This document shows positions 8,654 to 16,990 of a stretch of 64,000 nucleotides of DNA, piece by piece. The position numbers were made by a program, and so were the translations under genes. Location of the stretch: positions 1-64,000 of the forward strand of contig CAVYRD010000012.1 of NCBI GenBank assembly GCA_963770865.1. Reading direction: 5' to 3'. Under the pieces are notes generated by a model, which saw only the letters and a program-made list of their open reading frames with translations, searched no databases and was not told where the DNA came from. Numbering within the stretch: the first letter of the stretch is position 1; each line of letters starts with the position of its first letter. Origin of the DNA: Miltoncostaea sp963770865 (GTDB lineage: Bacteria; Actinomycetota; Thermoleophilia; Miltoncostaeales; Miltoncostaeaceae).

Positions 8654-9457
8654 CTACTTCAGGACGGGGAGCGTCGCCACGTCGCTGGTGAGCCAGGTCT
8701 TCCCCAGCTTCGCGAGCGTGCCGTCCTTGCGCAGCGCGGCGATCGCGCGGTTGACCGGGCCGCGCAGGCGGTTGCCCTTCTGGAAGACCGCGCCGTAGCT
8801 CTCGCCGGTGCGGATGACGCCGGCGAACGGGCCGTACCGGGTCGGCACCTGGGCGCGCAGGGTGGCGAGCCCGGGCGCGTCGTAGACGACCGCCTCGCAG
8901 CGCCCGCTGACCAGGCCGCGGGTGAGCACCGTGGTGCTCGTCGGCAGCAGCACCGGCACCGTGGGCATGATCCTGGTCGCGATCAGGTCGGCCGCGGTCG
9001 TGCCCTTCTGCGCGCACAGCTTGAGGCCGCGCAGGTCGGCGATCGACGCGGGGCGGGCGGCCGTCGCCAGGCTGAGCAGCACGCCCTGGTCGGCCGTGAG
9101 GTAGGGGACGCTGAAGTCCACGTTCACGCGGCGCGGGTCGGTGGCGCTCACCTGGGCGAGCGCGAGGTCCCAGGGCTTGGGCCCGGCGTCGAGGAGGGCC
9201 GTGAAGCGCGGCTCCTGGACGAAGGTCACGCCCACGCCGAGCTTCGCGGCGATGGCCTGCGCCAGGTCGATCTCGTACCCGCGCGCGGCCACGACCTCGC
9301 GGCCCTTGACCGCGCCCACCTGGAAGCCGTCGCTCGGCATGTTGAGCGCGACGGTGAGCGTGCCGGGCGTGATCGTCGCCGGGGCCCCCGCGGCCGTCCC
9401 GGGCAGGGCGGCCACCACGGCGAGCGCCAGGACGGCCAGCGCGCGGCGCGGGCTCAC
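8654..9457 (-). CDS. Extracellular solute-binding protein, family 3 (amino-acid type)
   Basis: Secreted substrate-binding protein of a polar amino-acid ABC importer. The 267-aa product begins with a Sec signal peptide (SPRRALAVLALAVVAALPG, cleavage near AAGA), followed by the SBP_bac_3 fold with YEIDLAQAIAAKLG, DLALAQVSATDPR and FSVPYL. No lipobox cysteine is seen. The GTG start overlaps the TGA of the upstream transpeptidase (GTGA). No permease or ATPase genes are adjacent, so it either works with a transporter encoded elsewhere or as a receptor. Confidence 0.85.
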   Translation of the reverse strand: MSPRRALAVLALAVVAALPGTAAGAPATITPGTLTVALNMPSDGFQVGAVKGREVVAARGYEIDLAQAIAAKLGVGVTFVQEPRFTALLDAGPKPWDLALAQVSATDPRRVNVDFSVPYLTADQGVLLSLATAARPASIADLRGLKLCAQKGTTAADLIATRIMPTVPVLLPTSTTVLTRGLVSGRCEAVVYDAPGLATLRAQVPTRYGPFAGVIRTGESYGAVFQKGNRLRGPVNRAIAALRKDGTLAKLGKTWLTSDVATLPVLK

Positions 9458-10521
9458 GAGGCGGCCAGGACGCGGACCGGCGTCCCCACGGAGAGGAAGC
9501 CGAACAGCCACTCGGCGTCGAACGAGGTCTGGCGGACGCAGCCGTGCGAGGCCGGGGTCACGGGCACCGACGGGTACTCGTGGAAGGCGATGCCGCCGAC
9601 GAAGTAGGCCGCCCACGGCAGCCAGCTCTGGAACGGCACCGACCAGGACTTCGCCTCCTTGCGCGTCACCGCGTAGGAGCCCGGCGGCGTCGGCGTCGCG
9701 GCGGCGCCGGTGGACACGTGGATCACGCGGACGACCTGGTTGTCCTCGATCGCCAGCGCGACCTGGCGGTCGAGCAGTATCTCCATCCGGCGCCCGGTGC
9801 CGCCCGCGGTGAGCGGCGCGGGACGGGTCGCCGTGGCCAGGGCGGCGAGGGTGGCCGGGCCGGCGACGCCGTCCCGGCCGAGGCGCGCCCACTTCTGGAA
9901 GGCGATGACGGCGGTCTGGGTGTGGGCACCGCCGCGCCCATCGACCGCCTTCGGGTCGAGGAAGTCGAGGTCGGCGAGCCGCTGCTGCAGCGCGCGCACG
10001 TCGGCCGTCGGCGCGCCGGTACCGCCCGGCGTCGGCGGCGGCTCGGGGCCCTTCGGCGTCTCGAGGCTCTTGCGCGTGAGCGGGACGCTGGCGTCGATGC
10101 CGGGGAAGACGCCGAGGACGGTGCCGCCGTTGATCAGCACGCGCGCCGAGGTGACCCCCGGCAGCCCGGTCGCGGTGAAGACCACCTGCGCCAGGCGGGC
10201 GTTCAGGCCCTCGGCGTTCGTCCCCTGCATGATCTTGGCCCCGAAGTCGACGGTGACGCGGCCGGACGCCACCGTCACCGACCGAGCCGCGGTGCCGCGC
10301 GGGATGTAGGTGCGAAAGCCCTTGCGGCGCTCGTCGGCGGTGGGGCCGCGCAGCAGAGCCGTCAGCGCGTCCTGGGCGGTCGTGCCGGGGCGGTTCACCG
10401 CGACCACCTGCTCGCCGCGGGGGAAGAAGACCTTGACCGTGGCCGACGCCGGGCCGGCCGTGGCCAGGGCCGCGAGGGCCGCTCCCGTGAGAAGGGCCGC
10501 GCGGAGGGTCGGGCGGATCAC
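9454..10521 (-). CDS. Secreted GerMN-domain L,D-transpeptidase
   Basis: A 355-aa secreted protein: signal peptide (about residues 1-27), GerMN domain (ATVKVFFPRGEQVVAV to about residue 140), a proline-rich linker, PG-binding_1 domain (VRALQQRLADLDFLDPKA) and YkuD L,D-transpeptidase domain with catalytic SHGCVRQ. GerMN domains are known from sporulation and germination lipoproteins and from divisome-associated proteins. GTG start overlapping the ileS stop (GTGA), so it is translated from the ileS message, followed by the binding-protein gene in the same way. The combination GerMN plus YkuD is unusual. Confidence 0.85.
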   Translation of the reverse strand: MIRPTLRAALLTGAALAALATAGPASATVKVFFPRGEQVVAVNRPGTTAQDALTALLRGPTADERRKGFRTYIPRGTAARSVTVASGRVTVDFGAKIMQGTNAEGLNARLAQVVFTATGLPGVTSARVLINGGTVLGVFPGIDASVPLTRKSLETPKGPEPPPTPGGTGAPTADVRALQQRLADLDFLDPKAVDGRGGAHTQTAVIAFQKWARLGRDGVAGPATLAALATATRPAPLTAGGTGRRMEILLDRQVALAIEDNQVVRVIHVSTGAAATPTPPGSYAVTRKEAKSWSVPFQSWLPWAAYFVGGIAFHEYPSVPVTPASHGCVRQTSFDAEWLFGFLSVGTPVRVLAAS

Positions 10522-13500
10522 GCGGGCGAGTCTGCCCGATCGATGCGCAGGGCGAAAGGCTCCCCGTCCAGGACGTGCTCCTCGTGCAGGAGTCCGGCGA
10601 ACGGCGCTCCGTGGCTCACCGACATGCTCGTGGCGAGCGTCTCCGACGCGATCGCGTCGCGGTGCGCGTCGACCGCCTCGCGGATGAGCCCGGAGCCGTC
10701 GAGGTGCAGCGCGATGCGCTCCTCCACGCGCAGGCCGGCGGCGCGGCGCGCGCCCTGCACGGCGTGGACGATCTCGCGCGCCAGCGCCTCCAGGCGCAGG
10801 TCCGGGGTGATCTCGGTCGCGAGGCCCACGGCGAGGGCCGCGTCCTGGCCGACGGCGTAGCCCTCGGTCGGGCGCGCCTCGCGCAGCAGGTCCTCGGGCT
10901 CGAGGACCGCGTCCTCGCCGTCGACGGGGATCGACACCGGCTCCTCGACGTCGAGGGCGCGGGCGGTCGCGGCGGGGTCGAGCGCCGCCACGGCGGCCGC
11001 CACCGCCGGCATGCGCGGGCCGAAGCGCGGCCCCAGGCGGCGGTAGTTGGGCTTCAGCGTCACCTCGACGAGCTCGCCCGGGTCGGTGACGAAGCGCACC
11101 GCGCGCACGTTGAGCTCCTCGGCGACCAGGTCGACCAGGCTGCGGATCTCGTCGGCGACGGCCGGCGGGCAGGCCACGACGGCCTCCGCCAGCGGCTGGC
11201 GCACCTTGAGCTTCGACTCGGCGCGGGCGCCGCGGCCAACGGCCACGGCCTCGCGGGCCGACGCCATCGCCGCCTCCAGCGCCGGGTCGCGGCGGCCCTT
11301 CGGCGCGGGCCAGTCGGCGAGGTGGACGCTGTCGGGCGCGGAGGCGTCGTGCGCCGACACGAGCGTGCCGTGCATCTCCTCGGCGACGAAGGGGCAGAAC
11401 GGCGCCACCAGGAGCGCCAGCGCGGACAGGCACTCGTGCAGGGTGGCGAAGGCGGCATCCGAGTCGGCCCGGCCCCCCTCGCCGTCCGGCCCGCGCCGGC
11501 CGCCCCAGAAGCGGCGCCGCGACGTGCGCACGTACCAGTTGCTGAGGTCGTCGGTGAAGGCCTCGATGGCCCGCCCGGCGCCGGTGGCGTCGAAGCCCTC
11601 CAGGCGCTCGGTGACCTCCTCCACGGTGGCGTCGAGGCGCGACAGCACCCAGCGGTCGACCGGCCGCAGCGCGGCGGGATCGGGCGCGGGCCCGCCGGGC
11701 GCCCAGCCGTCGGGCAGCGACGCGTACGTCACGAGGAACGAGTACGTGTTCCACATCGTGAGCAGGAAGCGCCGCATGGCGTCGTCGACCGCCTCCAGGC
11801 TGAAGCGGAACGAGTCCCAGGGGCTCTGGGCCGTGAGCAGGTACCAGCGGAAGGCGTCGGCGCCCTGGCGGTCGAGCACGGTCCAGGGCTCGATGACGTT
11901 GCCCCGGCTCTTGCTCATCTTCTGGCCCTCGGCGTCGAGGATCAGGCCGAGGCAGACCACGTTGCGGTAGGCGGTCTCGTCGAACAGCAGGGTGGCCTCG
12001 GCCAGCAGCGAGTAGAACCAGCCGCGGGTCTGGTCGATGGCCTCGCAGATGAAGTCGGCCGGCACCTTGCCGGTGAGGTCGCCGCCGGTCGAGAACGGGT
12101 GGTGGTCCTGCGCGAAGGGCATCGCGCCGCTGTCGAACCAGACGTCCACCACCTCGGGCTCGCGGCGCATCTCGCCGCCGCACGAGCAGGTGAGCGCCAC
12201 GTCGTCCACGAACGGCCGGTGCGGGTCGAATGGCTCCGGCAGGGGCGCCGTGGCGCGCTCGGCGAGCGCGGCGTAGGAGCCGACGGCCTCGACCCTGTCG
12301 CAGTCCGTGCAGCGCCAGAGCGGCAGCGGCGTTCCCCAGTAGCGGTCGCGCGAGATGGCCCAGTCAACGTTGCCCTCGAGCCACTTGCCGAAGCGCCCGT
12401 CGCGCACCCGCTCGGGGTGCCAGCCGATCGAGGCGTTCAGCTCCAGCATCCGGTCGCGCACGTCGGTCGTGCGGATGTACCAGGACGGCTTTGCGTAGTA
12501 GAGGAGCGGCGTGCCGCAGCGCCAGCAGTGCGGGTAGGCGTGGTGGTGGATCGCCGAGCGCAGCAGGAGGCCGCGCGCCGCGAGGTCGTCGATGAGGTCC
12601 GGGTCGGCCTCCTTCACCCAGCGCCCGGCCCACGGGCCGACGACGTCGGTGAAGCGCCCGTCGGGGCCCACCGGGTTGGGGGCGTCGAGGTCGTGGCGGC
12701 GGGCCGTGGCCATGTCGTCCTCGCCGAAGGCGGGGGCGATGTGGACGATTCCCGTGCCGTCGCTCGTGGTGACGAAGTCCGCGTCGACCACGCGGTGGGC
12801 GCCCGGGATGAAGCCGAAGGGCGGCGTGTACTCGCGCCCGAGCAGCTCGGTTCCCGGGATGAGGCGCGACGGCCGCGCGCCCTCGCCGAGCACCGCGGTG
12901 ACCAGCGGCTCGGCCAGGATCAGGGTCTCGTCGCCGTGCTCGACGGCGGCGTAGGTCACCTCGGGGTGGATCGCCGCCGCCTGGTTGGCGGGCAGCGTCC
13001 ACGGGGTGGTGGTCCACACCAGCAGCGACTCGTCGGCGTCGGTCAGGCGGAAGCGGACGTAGACCGAGGGGTCGTCGACGTCCTGGTAGCCCTGGGCCAC
13101 CTCGTGGCTCGACAGCGCGGTGCCGCAGCGCGGGCAGTAGGGGACGACCTTGCCGCTGCGGTAGAGCAGGCCGCGCTCGTACAGCTGCGCGAGGCTCCAC
13201 CAGACGCTCTCGATGTAGTCGGTGTCCATCGTGCGGTAGGCGCGGTCGGTGTCGATCCAGAAGCCGATCCGCTCGGTGAGCCGCTCCCACTCGTCGAGGT
13301 AGGTCAGGACCGACTCGCGGCAGAGCGCGTTGAACTCGGCGATGCCGTAGGCCTCGATCTGGGGCTTGCCCGAGATGCCGAGGCGCTTCTCCACCTCGAT
13401 CTCGACCGGCAGGCCGTGGCAGTCCCAGCCGCCGCGGCGGTCCACGAACCGTCCCCGCATGGTCTGGAAGCGCGGGAAGATGTCCTTGAAGACGCGAGAG

Positions 13501-13688
13501 AGCACGTGGTGGGAGCCCGGGCGCCCGTTGGCCGTGGGCGGGCCCTCGTAGAAGACGAAGGGCTCGGCGCCCGCGCGCTCGGAGAGGCTGCGCGCGAAGA
13601 CGCCGTGCTCGCGCCAGAAGGCGAGCACGCGCTCCTCCATCTCCCCCCACTGCGCGGCGGGCGGGACCGGCCTCCAGGCGTCCGTCAT
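10518..13688 (-). CDS. ileS: Isoleucyl-tRNA synthetase with GXHH active-site motif
   Basis: Class I aminoacyl-tRNA synthetase that charges tRNA-Ile. The 1056-aa length and sequence fit the eukaryote-like (type 2) branch. Visible parts: catalytic entry FYEGPPTANGRPGSHHV, where HIGH is replaced by GSHH (residues 58-61), WDCHGLPVE, the CP1 editing domain with TGIVHIAPAFGEDD, zinc-knuckle-like CPRCGTAL and CWRCGTPL, KMSKSRGN and a tRNA-binding C-terminus. The ATG at 13688 sits in an ATGA overlap with the upstream HAD gene. Type 2 enzymes, and especially GXHH variants, are known for mupirocin resistance. It heads a coupled operon with envelope genes. Confidence 0.95.
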   Translation of the reverse strand: MTDAWRPVPPAAQWGEMEERVLAFWREHGVFARSLSERAGAEPFVFYEGPPTANGRPGSHHVLSRVFKDIFPRFQTMRGRFVDRRGGWDCHGLPVEIEVEKRLGISGKPQIEAYGIAEFNALCRESVLTYLDEWERLTERIGFWIDTDRAYRTMDTDYIESVWWSLAQLYERGLLYRSGKVVPYCPRCGTALSSHEVAQGYQDVDDPSVYVRFRLTDADESLLVWTTTPWTLPANQAAAIHPEVTYAAVEHGDETLILAEPLVTAVLGEGARPSRLIPGTELLGREYTPPFGFIPGAHRVVDADFVTTSDGTGIVHIAPAFGEDDMATARRHDLDAPNPVGPDGRFTDVVGPWAGRWVKEADPDLIDDLAARGLLLRSAIHHHAYPHCWRCGTPLLYYAKPSWYIRTTDVRDRMLELNASIGWHPERVRDGRFGKWLEGNVDWAISRDRYWGTPLPLWRCTDCDRVEAVGSYAALAERATAPLPEPFDPHRPFVDDVALTCSCGGEMRREPEVVDVWFDSGAMPFAQDHHPFSTGGDLTGKVPADFICEAIDQTRGWFYSLLAEATLLFDETAYRNVVCLGLILDAEGQKMSKSRGNVIEPWTVLDRQGADAFRWYLLTAQSPWDSFRFSLEAVDDAMRRFLLTMWNTYSFLVTYASLPDGWAPGGPAPDPAALRPVDRWVLSRLDATVEEVTERLEGFDATGAGRAIEAFTDDLSNWYVRTSRRRFWGGRRGPDGEGGRADSDAAFATLHECLSALALLVAPFCPFVAEEMHGTLVSAHDASAPDSVHLADWPAPKGRRDPALEAAMASAREAVAVGRGARAESKLKVRQPLAEAVVACPPAVADEIRSLVDLVAEELNVRAVRFVTDPGELVEVTLKPNYRRLGPRFGPRMPAVAAAVAALDPAATARALDVEEPVSIPVDGEDAVLEPEDLLREARPTEGYAVGQDAALAVGLATEITPDLRLEALAREIVHAVQGARRAAGLRVEERIALHLDGSGLIREAVDAHRDAIASETLATSMSVSHGAPFAGLLHEEHVLDGEPFALRIDRADSPA

Positions 13689-14347
13689 GCCGCCAGCGCG
13701 GCGCGGGCGTCGAGACGCTGCCGCACCTCGACGAAGTCCTCGAAGGGGATGAAGGGCACGCCGTCCTCGGCGAGGTCGCGCGCCAGGTGGTGCCGGGCGA
13801 AGACCAGGTCGGCCATCCGCGCCCCGCAGCGGTCCGAGATGCCGTCGCCGAGGTAGACGAGCCGCTCGCCGGCGCGCAGGTGCCCGCGCAGGTCGTGGCG
13901 CTTGCAGCGGCGACCGCACTCCCCGCAGGCCTCGCCGCGGTCGGCCCAGATCAGCTCGCACCCCTCCTCGGAGAAGCGCGCCTCGTTGCTCGTGACCGAC
14001 AGGTCGCCGAGGCCCCAGTGCTCGAGCAGCGCGTCGATCACCGTGCGGAACCCGGAGGAGACCACGACCAGGCGGTGGCCACCCTCGCGCGCCCAGGCGA
14101 CGAGCTCCGGGAAGCCGGGGCGCAGGCCGGCCTCGCGCATCACCAGCTCGCGCACCTGCGCCGGCGTGGCGCGGACGGACGCGAACTCCTCCTGCATCGC
14201 CTGCTCGATCGTCACCTCGCCGGCCCTCAGGCGGGGCTCGATCGCCTGCCAGAGCCCGCGCGTGCCGAACTCCTCGACGATCAGGTGGAGCGTGTCGCGA
14301 CGGGTGATGGTGCCGTCGAAATCGCAGGCGATGAGCAGGGTCTCCAC
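13685..14347 (-). CDS. HAD-family phosphatase (MtnX/SerB-like)
   Basis: A 220-aa HAD subclass IB phosphatase. Motif I is ACDFDGTITRRD, motif II VVVSSGF, motif IV VYLGDGISD. The overall layout resembles MtnX (methionine salvage phosphatase) and phosphoserine phosphatase-like proteins. A cysteine-rich insertion, EACGECGRRCKRHD, may bind zinc and is also seen in MtnX-like proteins. No other methionine-salvage gene is nearby, so the substrate is open. GTG start at 14347, chosen because it precedes motif I by a normal ten residues; divergent from the hydrolase gene. Confidence 0.8.
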   Translation of the reverse strand: METLLIACDFDGTITRRDTLHLIVEEFGTRGLWQAIEPRLRAGEVTIEQAMQEEFASVRATPAQVRELVMREAGLRPGFPELVAWAREGGHRLVVVSSGFRTVIDALLEHWGLGDLSVTSNEARFSEEGCELIWADRGEACGECGRRCKRHDLRGHLRAGERLVYLGDGISDRCGARMADLVFARHHLARDLAEDGVPFIPFEDFVEVRQRLDARAALAA

Positions 14348-14389
14348 CGGGGCGATCCTACCAGGGCGACCCCGGGGCCCCGGCCCGAC

Positions 14390-14395
14390 TACGAT
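14390..14395 (+). promoter_or_regulatory. -10 box of the alpha/beta hydrolase gene
   Basis: TACGAT ends seven bases before the ATG at 14402, which places transcription start at or beside the start codon (leaderless type). No -35 is evident. Confidence 0.35.
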
Positions 14396-14401
14396 CGCGC
14401 G

Positions 14402-15109
14402 ATGAGCGTGCCCCGGCCGATCCTCATCCACGGCTCCGGCGGCGACCACCGCGTCTGGGCGCTGCAGAGCGCCTGCCTGGAGGGTGCCCTGGCCCTCGAC
14501 CTGCCGGGGCACCCCGAGGGCGACCCGGCGGAGGACGTCGTGGAGATCGCCGAGGCCTGCGCCGCGGCCGTCGCGACAATCGAGGGCCCGCGGGCGCTGA
14601 TCGGCCACTCGCTCGGCGGCGCGGTGGCGCTGGAGGTGGCCGTGCGCCACCCGGGGCTGGTGGACGGGCTGGTGCTCGTGTCGAGCGCCGCGCGCCTGCC
14701 GGTGCCCGACGCCACCGTGGAGCGCGCCCGCGAGCGCTTCGAGGAGGAGCGCGAGCGCCTGATCGCCGGCTCCTTCGCCGACCCGGCCGCCCCGATGGCG
14801 GCGCGGGCGCGGGAGGCACTCGACGCCGTGGGCCCGCGGGCGCTGACGGCGGACTACGCCGCCTGTCGCGGCGTCGAGCTGCGCGGCCGCCTCGGAGGGG
14901 TGCGGGTGCCGGCGCTGGTGATCGTGGGCTCCGAGGACCCCTTCACGCCACCCTGGATCGCCGAGGAGCTCGCGCGCGAGCTGCCGATGAGCGGGATGGT
15001 CGTGATCCCGGGCGCCCGCCACATGCCGATGGCCGAGTTCGACGTCACGGTGAACGGGCTGATCGCGGGCTACCTCGCCCGGCTCGAGCTGACCCTGCTG
15101 GGGGCATGA
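14402..15109 (+). CDS. Alpha/beta-fold hydrolase
   Basis: A 235-aa serine hydrolase of the alpha/beta family: oxyanion segment LIHGSGGDHRVW, nucleophile elbow LIGHSLGGAVAL, catalytic acid in VIVGSEDPFTPP and His in PGARHMPMAE. Cytoplasmic, with no signal peptide. Substrate unknown; esters and thioesters are typical. Its stop overlaps the ATG of the following lipid-kinase gene (ATGA), so they are coupled and may act in the same lipid-related process. Confidence 0.85.
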   Translation: MSVPRPILIHGSGGDHRVWALQSACLEGALALDLPGHPEGDPAEDVVEIAEACAAAVATIEGPRALIGHSLGGAVALEVAVRHPGLVDGLVLVSSAARLPVPDATVERARERFEEERERLIAGSFADPAAPMAARAREALDAVGPRALTADYAACRGVELRGRLGGVRVPALVIVGSEDPFTPPWIAEELARELPMSGMVVIPGARHMPMAEFDVTVNGLIAGYLARLELTLLGA

Positions 15110-16077
15110 GCGCGCTCGGCCCCGTCGCCCTGGTCATCAACCCCGTGGCGACCAAGGCGGGGAGCGCCCGGCGCGCCGACGTCGCGCGCGTCCTCGGCCC
15201 GCTCGGCCTGGAGTGGTCGCTCGCCACGACCGGGCCGGGCGACGCCGCGCGCCTGGCGCGCCAGGCGGCCGACGAGGGCGCCGCCGTGGTCGTGACCCTC
15301 GGCGGGGACGGCACGGCGGCCGAGGCGGCGGGAGCCCTCGCCGACGGGCCCGTCGTGCTGGCGCCGATGCCGGGGGGCAACGCCAACGTGTTCGCGCGGG
15401 CGCTCGGCTGGCCGGCCAACCCGGCGAGGGCGCTTCCGATGCTCGCCGAGGCGCTGCGGCGCGGCGCCGTGCGCGAGGCCGTGCTCGGGCGGCTGGCGAT
15501 GGACGGAGGCGAGCCCCGCGTCTTCGCCATCAACGCCGGGGTGGGCCTCGACGCCGCCGCGGTGGAGTGGATCGAGGCCCGCCCTCGCACCAAGCGCCGC
15601 CTGCGCTACGCGGGGTTCGCGCTGGGCGCCGCCGCCGCCACCATGCGCTCCGGGCGCGAGCCGCACCTGTGGACGAGCGCCGACGGCGCCCCGGCGTTCG
15701 AGGCCATCGCGGTTCTCGCGGCCTGCGGGTCGCCCTACACGTATCTCGGTCCCCGCCCCCTGGACCTCGTCCCCGGCGCGGCCTTCGACGGACCGCTCGC
15801 GTGGGTGGCCCTCGGACGGGTGCGGCCCACCCAGGTCGGCGGCCTGGTCCTGCGCGCGCTGCTGGGGCGGGACCTGCCGGTCGACGGCGCAGCGGTGCGG
15901 GGCGGCCGGGTGACCGTGGACCTCGTCGTGCGCGGGGAGCGGCCCGCTCCGGTCCAGGCCGACGGGGAGGTGCTGGGGCGCCACCACGAGCTGAGGATCG
16001 CGCGCGGGCCGACCCTCCGCGTCCTCGACCCGCGGGGGGCCTCGCCGCTCAAGACTGCCCCTGGGGCGCCGACCTGA
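15106..16077 (+). CDS. Diacylglycerol/lipid kinase family protein
   Basis: A 323-aa ATP-dependent lipid kinase of the DagK/YegS family, phosphorylating diacylglycerol or related lipids at the membrane face. It carries the nucleotide-binding VTLGGDGTAAEA, MPGGNANVFAR and the second-domain signature FAINAGVGLDAA. The C-terminal QADGEVLG segment is typical of the family. Overlaps the hydrolase gene by four bases. Confidence 0.88.
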   Translation: MSALGPVALVINPVATKAGSARRADVARVLGPLGLEWSLATTGPGDAARLARQAADEGAAVVVTLGGDGTAAEAAGALADGPVVLAPMPGGNANVFARALGWPANPARALPMLAEALRRGAVREAVLGRLAMDGGEPRVFAINAGVGLDAAAVEWIEARPRTKRRLRYAGFALGAAAATMRSGREPHLWTSADGAPAFEAIAVLAACGSPYTYLGPRPLDLVPGAAFDGPLAWVALGRVRPTQVGGLVLRALLGRDLPVDGAAVRGGRVTVDLVVRGERPAPVQADGEVLGRHHELRIARGPTLRVLDPRGASPLKTAPGAPT

Positions 16078-16121
16078 TTCCGTAGGGGACAGGATCGTCC
16101 TTCGCACGTAGTTCGCCGAGC

Positions 16122-16128
16122 AAGGAGG
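16122..16128 (+). promoter_or_regulatory. Strong ribosome-binding site for the 89-aa protein
   Basis: AAGGAGG, one of the best Shine-Dalgarno sequences in the window, seven bases before the ATG at 16136. It supports a well-expressed small protein. Confidence 0.6.
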
Positions 16129-16135
16129 CTCGCGT

Positions 16136-16405
16136 ATGACACAGGGACCCGATCCTCGGGCGGCCGTCCGAGGCTTCATGGCTCTGGTGCTCGACATGGT
16201 CAGGGTGGACCCCGACCGTCGACCCAGCGCGGAGATGCAGCGCTGGCACCGGGAGCTCGCGACGTCGATCGGCGTCGTCCCGGAGAACCCGAGCACCAAC
16301 CGCGAGATGCTCAACGGAGCTCTCCGCCTGTCGCAGATCCTGAACGGTCCCGACGGGTCTCCCGCCGACGAGCGGGCGCGAGCCGAGGCGTCGATCCAGG
16401 GGTAG
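16136..16405 (+). CDS. Small protein of unknown function (89 aa)
   Basis: Not recognised. An 89-aa soluble protein with a helical core (AAVRGFMALVLDMVRVDP, then EMQRWHRELATSIGVV) and an acidic C-terminus. Its codon use is visibly less GC-biased than the neighbours. Preceded by a near-perfect Shine-Dalgarno and 58 bases after the lipid-kinase stop, so it may have its own promoter. No cysteines and no membrane segment. Confidence 0.65.
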   Translation: MTQGPDPRAAVRGFMALVLDMVRVDPDRRPSAEMQRWHRELATSIGVVPENPSTNREMLNGALRLSQILNGPDGSPADERARAEASIQG

Positions 16406-16447
16406 CCGCCCCGGATCGGCCCAGGGCACGGCGGCGCCGCACGGGTC

Positions 16448-16453
16448 TACACT
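16448..16453 (+). promoter_or_regulatory. -10 box of the PfpI-family gene
   Basis: TACACT ends seven bases before the GTG at 16460; the expected transcription start coincides with the start codon (leaderless type). Confidence 0.4.
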
Positions 16454-16459
16454 CGGCCC

Positions 16460-16990
16460 GTGCGGCTCGTCGGTCGGACATACGCGGTCCTCGTCGCGGA
16501 GGGCGTGGAGGACCTCGAGTTCCACGTCCCCGTGATGCGGCTCCAGGAGGAGGGGGCCACGGTGCTCACCGTGGGCTCGGACACCGAGCCGCACCGCGGC
16601 AAGAACGGCCTGGTCGTGCGCGCGGAGCACACGGTGGGCTCGGTGGACGCCGCGTCGCTCGACGGCCTGGTGATCCCGGGCGGCTGGGCGCCGGACAAGA
16701 TGCGCCGCGACCCGGCGATCCTCGCCCTCGCGCGCGCCGTCCACGAGCGCGGGCGGCCCATCGGCATCATCTGCCACGGCGGCAGCGTCGCGATCTCGGC
16801 CGGCATCGTCGGCGCGCGGGCGACCGGGTCGCTCGGCATCAAGGACGACCTCGTGAACGCCGGCGCCGCGTGGGTCGACGAGGCCGCATTCCGCGACGGC
16901 AACCTGGTCTGGGGCCGGGTGGTGGCCGACATCCCGGACTTCTGCCGGGAGCTCGTGGCCGCCCTGGTGGAGGACGCCGGGGCCCCCTAG
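16460..16990 (+). CDS. DJ-1/PfpI family protein
   Basis: A 176-aa class I glutamine-amidotransferase-like protein of the DJ-1/PfpI family, which includes protein/nucleotide deglycases, chaperones and intracellular proteases. The nucleophile elbow is GIICHGGSVAIS (Cys), with the upstream Glu in VAEGVEDLEF and LDGLVIPGGWAPD. The GTG start follows a -10 box by a few bases. It converges with the HATPase-STAS gene and overlaps its end by four bases. Confidence 0.88.
   Translation: MRLVGRTYAVLVAEGVEDLEFHVPVMRLQEEGATVLTVGSDTEPHRGKNGLVVRAEHTVGSVDAASLDGLVIPGGWAPDKMRRDPAILALARAVHERGRPIGIICHGGSVAISAGIVGARATGSLGIKDDLVNAGAAWVDEAAFRDGNLVWGRVVADIPDFCRELVAALVEDAGAP

Noticed and set aside
10575..13856. Long plus-strand frame antisense to ileS
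   Set aside because: Mirror of ileS codons with no recognisable domain.
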